A stretch of DNA of 64,000 nucleotides from Zhongshania aliphaticivorans (GCF_902705875.1 NZ_CACSIK010000001.1:2475166-2539165); one strand, 5' to 3'; counted from the stretch's first letter, positions 18,044-26,970 are shown. Translations and numbers: made by a program. Notes: a model not told the origin generated them from the letters alone.

Positions 18044-18632
18044 CAAAAATGCCCACCTTACGCAGATCATTACTGCCCCTATCCAAACCATGATAAAGCT
18101 ATGCAATGGTATAGGCTCGATGCTTAGTAGCATTCGGGCCTCATTAGCTTTTACTTATCCGGTTGTCGATACCACCCTCTTCAACTAGCTCCTGATAGCT
18201 ATAGAGCATATCCTACAACACGCCTAGGCCTTTACAGGACTTCGACACCTTTAAAAGCCGGTGCCCCCACGTCATTTAATATTCCTAACTGCAACTAGAG
18301 CCTTTAAAAACGCGGGGCCGAGTTATGCCGTAAATACATTTTTAGTTATTGGCCTACATATCTCCCCAATACTTCGCCCGCCCTTTTAAGCCACTTTTCT
18401 TTATTCAGTAATTGCAATGTCACTGCTTACAAAGATTTTAACTCTATTCTGTTGCACAAAATTTATACCATACTGTATAGTATATATAACAATAATTGAT
18501 CATTTGCCAACTTCCTTTTATAAGCGCTTGCAGAGTCAGAATTAAACCCCGCGCTATGCCAATCGCTACGACCTGCCTTTTATAGATGAATCACCCCGTT
18601 TAGTGACGGGTAATCAGGAGCAATTCGAACGA
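18044..18632. other. Gap upstream of the CruF-like gene
   Basis: No supported gene in about 590 bases. It contains the palindrome-like site at 18467-18486 described separately; the sequence around it is AT-rich and promoter-like. Confidence 0.5.
18467..18486. promoter_or_regulatory. Second-regulon operator-like site A
   Basis: ACCATAC-TGTATA-GTATATA, 5 of 7 positions symmetric to the proposed ACCATAC-N6-GTATGGT motif. It lies about 150 bases upstream of the CruF-like gene. Confidence 0.5.
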
Positions 18633-19490
18633 ATGAATACTACGCCTAATATTAATCGCTTTTTCTATTGCAGCATCGCCCTTGTGATCATTCAGGTTGC
18701 TGTAATCACCTTGGGAAAGGCGTGGTCACCCGCCGTCTCCGTATTGACCATGACCCTCGTCACCTTTTGGCATGGGTTCATATGGATGGGAGTAAAAAGG
18801 ATGCTATTTCTATTCTTGCTCGTATCTACCATAAGCTGGTCATATGAAACCATAAGTGTTCTCACAGGCTTCCCCTTTGGCAACTATCATTATACTGACG
18901 CACTTGGGGCCAAAATCGGCCTTGTTCCAATCAATATAATGCCCGCCTATTTTGCCGTTGGTTATTTTTCCTTTGTGTTGGCTCATCTTATTTTAGACAA
19001 ACGTAACACTTCATATCCGAACGGTTCGTGGCTGCCAATTTCGATTGCCGCATCATTTATCATGGTGTCTTGGGACCTTGCAATGGACCCAATTATGGCA
19101 ACGGTAGAAAAAAATTTGATCTGGGAAAATGGCGGCGTCTACTTCGGCGTACCGCTAGTAAATTTCGCTGGTTGGTTTCTGTGTGTGTTTTCTTTCTATG
19201 CCCTCTTCACCCTTATCTACCGAAAGCCAAGCGAGAGCATTCATAAGCTAAACATCGTATCGTCACGAAAATTCTGGATAATCGCTCCTCTCTCCTATGC
19301 CGCACTTTTAACTGGGAGTGTCAGAAATTTCATCAATGGTACTGATGAAAGCGCATTTTCACCCGACGGAAAAGAGTGGCTGATCAATGATATTTCAGGC
19401 TCATTGCTACTTATTTCCTGCTTCACCTTATTACCTATTGCTCTTTTGGCAAGCTACAAGATTTTCGCCAAAACTGGAGAAGGTGAATAG
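18633..19490 (+). CDS. Carotenoid-biosynthesis (CruF/DUF422)-like membrane protein
   Basis: Polytopic inner-membrane protein of 285 residues with about seven hydrophobic helices. Segments typical of the CruF/DUF422 family are visible: GFPFGNYHYTDALGAKIG, VSWDLAMDP and GVPLVNFAGWFLCVF. CruF proteins add water to the 1',2' double bond of acyclic carotenoid ends. No crtB, crtI or other carotenoid gene is in the window, so the substrate here may be another isoprenoid or unsaturated lipid (inference). The frame opens at GTG 18603, but AGGAG before ATG 18633 (12 bases) favours the later start. An operator-like site shared with the neighbouring kinase and acyl-CoA dehydrogenase genes lies upstream. 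Confidence 0.78.
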   Translation: MNTTPNINRFFYCSIALVIIQVAVITLGKAWSPAVSVLTMTLVTFWHGFIWMGVKRMLFLFLLVSTISWSYETISVLTGFPFGNYHYTDALGAKIGLVPINIMPAYFAVGYFSFVLAHLILDKRNTSYPNGSWLPISIAASFIMVSWDLAMDPIMATVEKNLIWENGGVYFGVPLVNFAGWFLCVFSFYALFTLIYRKPSESIHKLNIVSSRKFWIIAPLSYAALLTGSVRNFINGTDESAFSPDGKEWLINDISGSLLLISCFTLLPIALLASYKIFAKTGEGE

Positions 19491-19947
19491 AGCCGCGGTG
19501 TAGATTTAAAGTCACTAGGTGGCAAGCCAGCACAGTAAGTTAAACCGCTGGGAATCTAGACGCTCATATCGGGCGGCTCAATAAGACCGTTCGATATGAA
19601 TTTTCAAGTTAGCTTAGTGCACTATTCAACAATCTGTTTTAAAGCTAACGACTAAAGGCCGAACCGACAGGGAAACCAAAATCCCGAGCCCATCACAACT
19701 GTTATATCAATGACGTTAATACCGAGAAACTGCAGGCCATCAGCACGTTGGTCACTCAAATATCAAGTAACAAAACTTGTTTGGCGACTCCCTATTCACC
19801 ATTTCGGGCTACTCTAGATTCAATCAACATATCAAATTACAAAAATGTTAGCCGAGCACTATTGATACAAACCATACTCAATGGTACGGTTACGCCTTGC
19901 TAAATTAATAACACCTAATAACTTACCTGCATCAGTGGAATCCTCAC
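19491..19947. other. Gap upstream of the membrane protein/cytochrome c operon
   Basis: No supported gene in about 460 bases. The only structure I can point to is the operator-like site at 19871-19890. Confidence 0.5.
19871..19890. promoter_or_regulatory. Second-regulon operator-like site E
   Basis: ACCATAC-TCAATG-GTACGGT, 6 of 7 positions symmetric. It ends 57 bases before the ATG of the four-helix membrane protein. Confidence 0.6.
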
Positions 19948-20481
19948 ATGTATGAACTGCTACACCAAATGATCGCACCGTATTATCTGTACATTAAGAT
20001 GATTCACGTTCCCGCAGTCACGGTTTGGTCCTTCAGCGTCATCATGGGCTATTATTTTTTCCTCGTTCCCGTTATGCAGGCTTGGCGGAAAAATGAAAGC
20101 GACGCCGGCTTGGCGATTATGCGTAACTGGGTATTTGAAAGATTCGACCACGGCGTGAAGGTCGAGCATTACGCCTTTCCCTTGGTACTTTTATCAGGTG
20201 TACTCCTGATTATTGCAGGCGGATGGGGACCAGAAAGCCGCTGGCTTATGCTAAAACTATCTCTGATCATGGTCGCTGTCGTGCCCATGGAAATTGTGGA
20301 TTACTACATCTCTCATTTTCATGGCAACAAACGCCACCTTCGTGAAAAAGGCGACAACGACGACTGGGAAGCCTACGAAGACGCCCTGCACCGCCACTGG
20401 TGGTTCTTTCTTATTACAACCCCACTAGTCGGTCTAGTGATATTGGGCGTATTTTTCCTCGCTTTCATCAAACCGTTTTAG
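19948..20481 (+). CDS. Four-helix membrane protein with conserved-looking histidines
   Basis: Inner-membrane protein of 177 residues with four predicted helices (about 17-40, 70-92, 98-115 and 150-173). Histidines sit at helix ends: H20 in KMIHVPAV, two in DHGVKVEHYAF, several in ISHFHGNKRH and ALHRHWW. The layout resembles small b-haem membrane proteins of the HemJ/CopD type, but I cannot assign a family by name. It is followed after 24 bases by a second membrane protein and then a cytochrome c, so a membrane electron-transfer unit is a fair guess. Operator-like site E lies just upstream. Confidence 0.72.
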   Translation: MYELLHQMIAPYYLYIKMIHVPAVTVWSFSVIMGYYFFLVPVMQAWRKNESDAGLAIMRNWVFERFDHGVKVEHYAFPLVLLSGVLLIIAGGWGPESRWLMLKLSLIMVAVVPMEIVDYYISHFHGNKRHLREKGDNDDWEAYEDALHRHWWFFLITTPLVGLVILGVFFLAFIKPF

Positions 20482-20505
20482 CCTCGTTAGAAGGAGATTT
20501 TAATC

Positions 20506-20844
20506 ATGAGCACGACAACGCAATCACCACAGAACATGGGTTACAGCAAGCCTTTTAAGTGTTCTAAGCAACAGTTTCTATGGGTCTCTGTGGTGATGGG
20601 AATCTATCTTGGCGTATCGACCTTCCTAACTTATGGGCTCATCATGTACCTGAGCTTAGATGATTTATCGGTCTTTACTTTAAAGAATGTACTTTGGACT
20701 GGCTTTGGCATCGTGTTGTACAGCTTTATCAGCTATCGACAAATGCTGAAACTTGACGGCCAGCTAATGAAGACCAACCCATGGACCTCAAACAGTGAAC
20801 AGGTCACATTGATCGAACTAAAGGAGCATCACCCCTTTGGATAA
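20506..20844 (+). CDS. Small two-helix membrane protein, unknown
   Basis: A 112-residue protein with two hydrophobic segments (about 26-49 and 60-78), a short cytosolic-looking N-terminus and a polar C-terminal tail. AGGAG lies 9 bases upstream of the ATG. Not recognised as a named family. It sits between the histidine-rich membrane protein and the cytochrome c gene and overlaps the latter by 8 bases, so the three are co-translated and may form one complex. Confidence 0.72.
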   Translation: MSTTTQSPQNMGYSKPFKCSKQQFLWVSVVMGIYLGVSTFLTYGLIMYLSLDDLSVFTLKNVLWTGFGIVLYSFISYRQMLKLDGQLMKTNPWTSNSEQVTLIELKEHHPFG

Positions 20845-21223
20845 GCAACGATTCACCCCAACGCCAATGCAACGCGTTTTTCGTTATTCGACCGCCCAAT
20901 GCCAGAAAAGTATTGGTCGCGTCGTTCTGCCCATTAGCCTTGCCCTCGGTTGCGCAATCGCTTCTGCAGAGACAACAAACAGTGCAATTGCAGCGGGCGA
21001 AGCCAAATCAGCCGTCTGCCGCTCGTGTCACGGTGCAGAGGGCATCACCACAAACCCTGCGTGGCCTAACCTTGCTGGGCAAAATAAGCGCTACCTAGAA
21101 AACCAGCTCAAACGCTTCCGTGATGGCGGCCGAGAAGACCCCGTAATGTCAGCAATGGCAGCCCCCCTGTCCGACGAGGACATCGCCAATTTGTCGGCAT
21201 ACTATTCAAATCTCGCTCAATAA
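20837..21223 (+). CDS. Periplasmic class I cytochrome c (c5/c553-like)
   Basis: Single-haem electron carrier of 128 residues. The haem site is C61-x-x-C64-H65 (CRSCHG), and an axial methionine lies in DPVMSAMAAPLSDEDI (M104 or M107). Residues about 25-44 form a signal peptide ending AIASA. The start is TTG at 20837 with AAGGAG 10 bases upstream, inside the previous gene; ATG 20867 is an alternative. The last gene of a three-gene operon, it is the only soluble redox protein in this block and could pass electrons from the membrane pair or from a regulon dehydrogenase (inference). Confidence 0.88.
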   Translation: MDKQRFTPTPMQRVFRYSTAQCQKSIGRVVLPISLALGCAIASAETTNSAIAAGEAKSAVCRSCHGAEGITTNPAWPNLAGQNKRYLENQLKRFRDGGREDPVMSAMAAPLSDEDIANLSAYYSNLAQ

Positions 21224-21265
21224 CCGACACACATAATAAAAGCGAATGACTGGATGCCTCAGCAG

Positions 21266-21300
21266 GCTCAAGCGTTGAAATTGACGCTTGAGCTGTTTTA
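21266..21300 (+). terminator. Hairpin terminator after the cytochrome c operon
   Basis: Perfect 10-bp stem GCTCAAGCGT/ACGCTTGAGC with an 8-base loop, followed by TGTTTTA, 43 bases beyond the stop at 21223. Confidence 0.75.
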
Positions 21301-21632
21301 CTAGGACTTTGCTGAGGAACTCAAGTAAATCGACATTAACCACCAAACCCAGGAAACTAACGGCCAAGCTGTGCCAAGTCATAGCTGATAGCGCGCTGAC
21401 ATAAAATGAAATGTTCGTGTGTGAATTTAAGTTTTGTAGTCCTTAAGTTTTGGCCAACCAAGCTCTGAATACAAAAAGACAGCAAAGCTGTGACACATGA
21501 AATAGTTAGAAACGAATATATCGAAACGAATGTCTCGATTTTAGCTAAAGCAACATGCCCCAAAGTCTTATTGTAAGCCCTTGAGACATGCGCCTTTGAC
21601 AAACTACGCGCTAATCTCCAAGCCGCAGAGCA
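21301..21632. other. Intergenic stretch between converging operons
   Basis: About 330 bases with no supported gene; a minus-strand frame at 21357-21602 has no ribosome binding site or protein-like composition. Confidence 0.5.
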
Positions 21633-22613
21633 TTATTTATTCATCACATGCCATTGCTCTGAAATACCGTAGCCTGTTTGATCGCCCCAGGTATAGCGAG
21701 CTAGACCTTCCATAATCAAAATCGCGCCACCCGGTGCCGGCACTTTAGTTGGGCAGATATTAACCATCTCCCCCTCGATTTGGAATGCTTCTCCATTCAC
21801 CGTTTTTACTGAGATCACCACACTGGTATGAAGAATAGTATCTGGCTTGTAGCACGACTCTACTCGAAATTCTTCAAGCTCGGTTGTTTTACCATCTCTG
21901 AGCAACCAAGAACCAATGGTTTGCCATTCCCCTGACTCAGATTTCAGCAAACTTCCGCCTAGCGCAAGGTCGGGGCCAAAGTTCGCTGAGAACCAATGAA
22001 CATGGGGGCTTGGCTCACCACCATTGTCGTCGCTTGGCGCGGCATGACCCATACTCCAGTCACGCGGCCCCCAAGATTTATCGCGAATACCTTGGCCTTT
22101 TACGGTCCAGGTGTCGTCCCCCAGCGTAATCTGGCCGCTAACGACCCCTGCTTGCTCGAGATGTCCGCGGGTCGCATCCGACACTAGATGAGGCTTTGAC
22201 TGACAATCAAATTCTAAGGCCATGTCCAAATGCGCAGGAGTAAACCAGCCTTCGGGGCGCGACTTGCTGCGTTGCAACAGTATCTCGCCGTTGGCGATAT
22301 CTTGTGCTTCACCGCTATACGCGACCGACCACTTTTTATGGGGAGACAGGCATTCGATGGCGAGATTACCCACCTTTAAATCGTTGTCATACTGGCTTAG
22401 ATCTCGCTCTATAGACCGCAGCCCATAAGTAAACGCTACCCGCGAGCCTGGTAGAAACAACACATGTAGGGCATCAGCTCGACCACTGCCGGTACGCCAG
22501 CCCATACGGGTAAACATCCCCACCTGCGCCTCTGGGTCGTAAAAATTAAAATAATAGCTTTCGCTCCAATGTTGGTCATCGCCCACTGGATGCATGTTTT
22601 CGTGATTCATCAT
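21633..22613 (-). CDS. CrtC/AttH-like protein (DUF7064/DUF7065-type)
   Basis: Protein of 326 residues without signal peptide or membrane helix. It has the pattern of the CrtC-like double-lipocalin proteins: a first half with FYDPEAQVGMFTRMGWR, then GQGIRDKSWGPRDW (about residue 172) and HWFSANFGPDLALGGSLL. Family relatives include hydroxyneurosporene synthase, which hydrates a C=C bond, and many uncharacterised proteins beside APH-type kinases and acyl-CoA dehydrogenases in steroid and terpene degraders. AAGG precedes a tandem ATGATG start. Operator-like site B lies about 95 bases upstream. The DUF name is from memory of the family pattern; the reaction is unknown. Confidence 0.72.
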   Translation of the reverse strand: MMNHENMHPVGDDQHWSESYYFNFYDPEAQVGMFTRMGWRTGSGRADALHVLFLPGSRVAFTYGLRSIERDLSQYDNDLKVGNLAIECLSPHKKWSVAYSGEAQDIANGEILLQRSKSRPEGWFTPAHLDMALEFDCQSKPHLVSDATRGHLEQAGVVSGQITLGDDTWTVKGQGIRDKSWGPRDWSMGHAAPSDDNGGEPSPHVHWFSANFGPDLALGGSLLKSESGEWQTIGSWLLRDGKTTELEEFRVESCYKPDTILHTSVVISVKTVNGEAFQIEGEMVNICPTKVPAPGGAILIMEGLARYTWGDQTGYGISEQWHVMNK

Positions 22614-23024
22614 CGGCCTTATTCTCTCTCGTATTCTCTATAAATTCAGATACCGACCCTGCTCGTCCACAGCGCTCCCGTATCCGATCGATTGAACAGA
22701 AATCATAACATACCGTATGGTACTGTATGTTGTATAAAGAGTATTTATGCCTAATAAATGAAACACTACGTGATGATGACTTGGGAAAGGTTATCGAGAC
22801 AGCTCCGTGTATTTCAAACCAATACACTTAGAGGGTTCAGCCATCCCAATCTGGGCTACACTGCAACATCTTGAAGCCCTCCCCCATCGCTCCCAAGCCA
22901 CTGCACACCGAGGTAAAGTAAACACAAAACGAGCTCGGTCGAGCCGGTCAACTAAATATTCAGAGGGTATCTAGCGTTTATTATTTTTTTTCTAGCACAG
23001 CGGTTGGCGTGATAAATGACGGAC
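22614..23024. other. Gap upstream of the CrtC-like gene
   Basis: No supported gene in about 410 bases between this gene and the tetR stop; it contains operator-like site B (22707-22726). Confidence 0.5.
22707..22726. promoter_or_regulatory. Second-regulon operator-like site B
   Basis: On the minus strand ACAGTAC-CATACG-GTATGTT; arms match ACCATAC and GTATGGT at 5 and 6 of 7 positions. A second overlapping half-site (ACCATAC, minus strand) lies in the middle, so the site may be compound. It is 94 bases upstream of the CrtC-like gene. Confidence 0.55.
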
Positions 23025-23612
23025 TTACCTCTTCTTCGCACGCTCGATATCAATCAGACTTTCGATCAGCGGCTCCAATTCTTCATATTCTTTTTTCCCC
23101 CCCAGCGAGGGCTGGGCGAAAGAAAAACCCAAGCCGGTGCACAGCATTAACCTTGCAATTAACGTGGCTCGATCTTGAGGAACTCCGAGGTTGACCAATT
23201 TCTCCTCGGTAAAACGCAGCGTCCTAGCATCGGAAAGTTTTATTGCCTCGGCAGTAAATTCACACTCCTCTGCCCAAATACGCATGGCATGATCTATGCG
23301 CGCATAATTGTCAAAAGCGTCTTTAGCTACTAGCTTTATCCGCTCCCAATCATCTAAATCAGATGAATCTATCCGCTCTCGAATTTCTCTATGGTGGGCA
23401 TTGGCGTAACGGTCTGCCATTCCCTCAAGAAGCTCCTGTCGGCCACTAAAGTGCCAGTAAAAGCTCCCCTTGGTTAAGCGTAATTTTTTACACAGCGCAT
23501 CGATGGTAATACGAGCAATACCCTCTTCACCTAGTAATTCCAAGGCAGCACGAAGCCAGTCGTCGCGAGAGGATCTCTCTTGCTTTTTTTTCGGCGCGGG
23601 TTTGGTGGCCAT
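23025..23612 (-). CDS. TetR/AcrR-family regulator of the second accessory block
   Basis: Transcription factor of 195 residues. The helix-turn-helix is ITIDALCKKLRLTKGSFYWH (about residues 35-54), with the canonical GSFYWHF ending. The C-terminal region carries the usual ligand-domain helices. ATG 23612 is preferred over ATG 23621 because AGGA sits 9 bases before it. A half-site GTATGGT at 23641-23647 lies 28 bases upstream, consistent with autoregulation. It is the only regulator gene amid five copies of a similar palindrome in front of lipid/acyl-CoA genes, so it is the prime candidate to bind them (inference). Confidence 0.9.
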   Translation of the reverse strand: MATKPAPKKKQERSSRDDWLRAALELLGEEGIARITIDALCKKLRLTKGSFYWHFSGRQELLEGMADRYANAHHREIRERIDSSDLDDWERIKLVAKDAFDNYARIDHAMRIWAEECEFTAEAIKLSDARTLRFTEEKLVNLGVPQDRATLIARLMLCTGLGFSFAQPSLGGKKEYEELEPLIESLIDIERAKKR

Positions 23613-23754
23613 ATTGTTCATTCCTAGTCACTTCAACGGAGTATGGTACGTGGATTGCTTTAAACCGACAAACCAAATTCACGCAAACCATCCCAAGCGA
23701 CATGTTTTGAATCATCTAGCACCGAGAGAAACCAATACAGCTTGCTCAACACAC

Positions 23755-24129
23755 TCAGAGATCAGTCCACTGCTGACTGGCCTGCTGAAAACCAGAGTAG
23801 CGTGGATTATCGACGGCCATGCTCAATAAGCAATGGCGTTTAAGCCAGCTTATTAACTCAGGCGTAACCTCCTGCTCACCATCACGTATTTTCTTAGCAA
23901 GCCGTGAGGCTGCGGAGCCCTCCGCGTCTTGCAACTCAAACTTTTGAGTAGCTACCTTATCTAAAGCTTCCCGTTCGGGGGCCTTATCAATTTCACGAGC
24001 GGCAATACGCAATGCATTGGCCGCCACCCGAGTATTGTAGGCCTTGAATCCTTCTAGCTCAGGTAGAACCTCTTCCCGCAAAAAAAGGCGCACAGCTTCC
24101 AGCAACTCAGTGGCTTCAGCACTACTCAT
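23755..24129 (-). CDS. DUF6285 protein, LvaB-like partner of the APH-type kinase
   Basis: Helical 124-residue protein with the family pattern LLEAVRLFLREEVLPELEG near the N-terminus followed by AYNTRVAANALRIAARE. Such proteins are encoded directly after APH-type phosphotransferases. In Pseudomonas putida levulinate catabolism, the kinase LvaA needs its small partner LvaB to phosphorylate 4-hydroxyacyl-CoA; I equate this protein with that partner from gene order and size, not from a search. The ATG overlaps the kinase stop (TGATG) and AAGGA precedes it, giving tight coupling. Confidence 0.8.
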   Translation of the reverse strand: MSSAEATELLEAVRLFLREEVLPELEGFKAYNTRVAANALRIAAREIDKAPEREALDKVATQKFELQDAEGSAASRLAKKIRDGEQEVTPELISWLKRHCLLSMAVDNPRYSGFQQASQQWTDL

Positions 24130-25133
24130 CACAGATTTCCTTCCATCATCAACATTAGGTCGATCTCCGACTCTGACACACGGCGGCCAATGGCGGCGCG
24201 TTCAAGACTGCGATCCTTACCACTGCGGTACATGTCCTGCATCATTAAGCACACAAGCCCCCAACCCAAGGTTGTTACCACTTGCCAGTAGCGAATCTCT
24301 TCCATCGTCGGACGCGTTCCCGTCACCGACTCGTAACCGCTTAATAAATCCTCATAAACGCCGAAGCCACCCACGGGCAGCGGTGAACCAAAGCGCCAAA
24401 CATTGGCACACATCAAACCGATGTCCGCGGCTGGATGACCAATGTACGCCATTTCCCAGTCCAGCACCGCCACAAGGCCCTGCTCATCGACCAGAATATT
24501 TCCCATCCGAAAATCACCGTGAACCAGCACTTTTTGCGTACTAGCCGGCGCGTTATCTTGCAACCACTTAAAAGCCACTTCATGAACAGGAGATGCAGCG
24601 CCATATTGATCGATCATTGCGCGCAAGCGTTTTAGCATGGCGTCGCCACTGTTATCTGGTAGCCCGGCTGGGAGTGCATCAAGCGGTACCTGCTGAATTT
24701 TTCCTAGCTCCGCACCACACTGAAAAGCGAGTTTCTCCCGCGCCGCCGCATACTGGGCGTCAACCAGGAGGCGATTGGGCAGAGCCTCACCGCGCTCACG
24801 ACTCATGACAAAGCCCTTGCCTAGGTCGTTGGTCTCATTTAGCACCAACCTCACTTTCGGTGCCGCAACCCCGTGTTTAACCGCAGCCCCGATCACCTTT
24901 GCTTCGGTTTCAATATCCAATTTATGAGCGTCACCCTCATCTGAAGTACCGCCACTTGGTAAGCGCCTTAGAATGAGCGGCTCTTTGGCCTCGCCGCTTT
25001 GCCAATCGAAAGACCAAGTTTCCATATTGGCGCCACCGGAAAGTCGGCGTAATCCGTGAACTTCACCTTGCTGCCCCATGCCCTGCAATGCCGCCGTTAG
25101 ACGGAGAGCCATTTCTTCATTTATTTTACTCAA
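24129..25133 (-). CDS. APH-family phosphotransferase (LvaA/ACAD10-11 kinase-like)
   Basis: Kinase-fold protein of 334 residues. Visible are RRLSGGANMETWSF (nucleotide loop, about residue 26), the Brenner motif VLVHGDFRMGNILVDE (catalytic D, about residue 195) and the DFG-like LDWEMAYIGHPAADIG (metal D, about 212). These kinases are not antibiotic-resistance enzymes. The ACAD10/11 kinase domains and LvaA phosphorylate 4-hydroxyacyl-CoA so an acyl-CoA dehydrogenase can eliminate phosphate to the enoyl-CoA. An acyl-CoA dehydrogenase gene lies upstream on the same strand and a DUF6285 partner overlaps downstream, which fits that route. Operator-like site C is 40 bases before the start. Confidence 0.85.
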   Translation of the reverse strand: MSKINEEMALRLTAALQGMGQQGEVHGLRRLSGGANMETWSFDWQSGEAKEPLILRRLPSGGTSDEGDAHKLDIETEAKVIGAAVKHGVAAPKVRLVLNETNDLGKGFVMSRERGEALPNRLLVDAQYAAAREKLAFQCGAELGKIQQVPLDALPAGLPDNSGDAMLKRLRAMIDQYGAASPVHEVAFKWLQDNAPASTQKVLVHGDFRMGNILVDEQGLVAVLDWEMAYIGHPAADIGLMCANVWRFGSPLPVGGFGVYEDLLSGYESVTGTRPTMEEIRYWQVVTTLGWGLVCLMMQDMYRSGKDRSLERAAIGRRVSESEIDLMLMMEGNL

Positions 25134-25172
25134 ATCACATTCCCTAACCGGTTACGGCGCCACCACAAAAAC

Positions 25173-25192
25173 AACATACTATTTGGTATGGT
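25173..25192. promoter_or_regulatory. Second-regulon operator-like site C
   Basis: On the minus strand ACCATAC-CAAATA-GTATGTT, 6 of 7 positions symmetric. It lies 40 bases upstream of the kinase gene start. Confidence 0.62.
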
Positions 25193-25809
25193 ATTCTAAT
25201 CGGTTCATTATTTCAAATACCTGTGCACTCGGCCGTGCCCGACAATATTAACGCGCTATCAACTTCGGTCTCGTGAGTTCACCTCAGCGCAACGCCCAAT
25301 TTAATGCCTGACAGCCGCCAGCCACTTCCGGCCCTACAGCAAGCCACGAATACCGGGATACCACAGCAGCACAACGTCGTTAGATTAATCATAAGAGCGC
25401 AAGCCCACATAAAAGCAAGCAGGATGACTGGCGTACAGCGCCTGATAAAAACCCTCATCAAAATAAAGTTATGCTGTTAACAACACAACCTACTACAGGA
25501 CCACTCGTAGATGAATATGGGGTATTCTAGGGTTGTAGCAGACGGGAAGCATCGTCCTCAAGCTAGCAACCCCCTCGCTAAAGGACTTTCGTTACTCAGA
25601 ACTGGTGAAGTGGAAAACGCAGGCAGCGAAGAGGATATTTAGCGGCAATTACAGGTGTGGCTCCACCCCCGCCAAGCTAATACAACAGTGTCGGTCCATA
25701 GCGACAACACCCGTCACAGAGCCACTTAAAATGACAGGTATACATCGAACAGCGAGCCCCTTTATCCCGATACTGTTATAGCTCGTGAATAAAAGGGAGC
25801 GGAGAGGTT
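25193..25809. other. Gap between the kinase and acyl-CoA dehydrogenase genes
   Basis: About 615 bases without a supported gene. Near 25757-25803 an imperfect CCCTTTTAT/ATAAAGGG pairing downstream of the acyl-CoA dehydrogenase stop could be a weak terminator on the minus strand. Confidence 0.45.
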
Positions 25810-26970
25810 TTATTTTCCCACCAACGATCTGGCGATCACCTCTTTCATAATTTCAGAGGTTCCACCATAAATACGCTGAACACGCGCATCCACCCAAGCA
25901 CGGGCGATTGGGTATTCGCTCATATACCCATAACCACCAAATAACTGTAAGCATTCGTCCATTACTTCACATTGCATTTCAGAAGTAGAAAGTTTAATGG
26001 AAGCGGCAACATCAGGGGACAACTGACCTCGACAATAGGCTTCTATTCCGTACTGTACAAACGCCTCGTTAGCGGCGATTTGGGTTTTCACTTCAGCCAA
26101 TTTAAAACGCGTATTCTGAAATTCAGATAACGACTTTCCAAAGGCCTCCCGCTCTTGTACATAGCCTATGGTTTGGTCAAGGGCACCTCTAGCGGCACCC
26201 AATGCAAGTACACCGATAATTAGCCGCTCACGCGCCAACTCCTTCATCATCATTGGAAATCCGCCACCCTCTTCGCCAAGAAGCGCGTCAGCAGGCAACC
26301 GTAAATCCTCAAAGAATAACTCTGACGTGTCTGCACACTTCTGCCCAACCTTATCTAAATTTTTCCCTCTAGAAAATCCCGGTAGGGAGGTATCGACCAA
26401 AAACAGGCTGATCCCCTTAGCGCCAGCCGAAGGGTCTGTTTTAGCGGCAACAATAACTAAGTCGGCATGCTGACCATTAGAAATAAAGATCTTTGAGCCA
26501 TTCATTACGTAGCCATCATCGACACGTTCGGCACGAGTACGGATATTCTTCAAGTCACTCCCCGCACCCGGCTCGGTCATACCTATGGCAGATACGGCCT
26601 CGCCACTCACCATCTTGGGAAGCCATTTCATCTTCTGTTCTTCAGTACCAAAATTCAATAAGTACGGTGGCACAATATCGTTGTGCACCTGCAAACCGCC
26701 ACAGAAGCCAGTAAAACCTGCATAGCCAAGCTCTTCAATTACCGCAAAAGAAAATCGTGGTGACACCCCATAACCACCATAAGCTTCTGGAACATCAACA
26801 CAAAGCAAGCCAGCCTCACCCAACTGATTATAAAGCAGTCGGGGCACCAGGCCCTCTTTTTCCCACTGTTCATAGGCAGGCGCTATTAGCTCTTCGCTAA
26901 CTCGCCTCACCGTCTCGCAAAACAAGGACAGCTCACTACCTTCGGTCTCGTTTAAGTAGAAATTTTTCAT
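25810..26970 (-). CDS. Acyl-CoA dehydrogenase (isovaleryl/long-chain-type active site)
   Basis: FAD-dependent acyl-CoA dehydrogenase of 386 residues. Signatures are GMTEPGAGSDL (about 130-140), GYVMNGSKIFISNG and the C-terminal LFGGYGYMSEYPIARAWVDARVQRIYGGTSEIM. The usual catalytic glutamate of the IYEGT motif is glycine here (IYGGT). E248 in ARERLIIG occupies the alternative position used by isovaleryl-CoA and long-chain acyl-CoA dehydrogenases, so the enzyme is probably active. It may oxidise a branched or long acyl-CoA, or carry out phosphate elimination with the neighbouring LvaA-like kinase (inference). It reads away from the TonB receptor with site D between them. Confidence 0.93.
   Translation of the reverse strand: MKNFYLNETEGSELSLFCETVRRVSEELIAPAYEQWEKEGLVPRLLYNQLGEAGLLCVDVPEAYGGYGVSPRFSFAVIEELGYAGFTGFCGGLQVHNDIVPPYLLNFGTEEQKMKWLPKMVSGEAVSAIGMTEPGAGSDLKNIRTRAERVDDGYVMNGSKIFISNGQHADLVIVAAKTDPSAGAKGISLFLVDTSLPGFSRGKNLDKVGQKCADTSELFFEDLRLPADALLGEEGGGFPMMMKELARERLIIGVLALGAARGALDQTIGYVQEREAFGKSLSEFQNTRFKLAEVKTQIAANEAFVQYGIEAYCRGQLSPDVAASIKLSTSEMQCEVMDECLQLFGGYGYMSEYPIARAWVDARVQRIYGGTSEIMKEVIARSLVGK

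Noticed and set aside
21357..21602. Minus-strand 81-codon frame near the cytochrome c operon
   Set aside because: No ribosome binding site and no protein-like pattern.
24129..25133. Aminoglycoside resistance gene
   Set aside because: The APH fold is shared, but coupling to DUF6285, an acyl-CoA dehydrogenase and a TetR points to hydroxyacyl-CoA metabolism.
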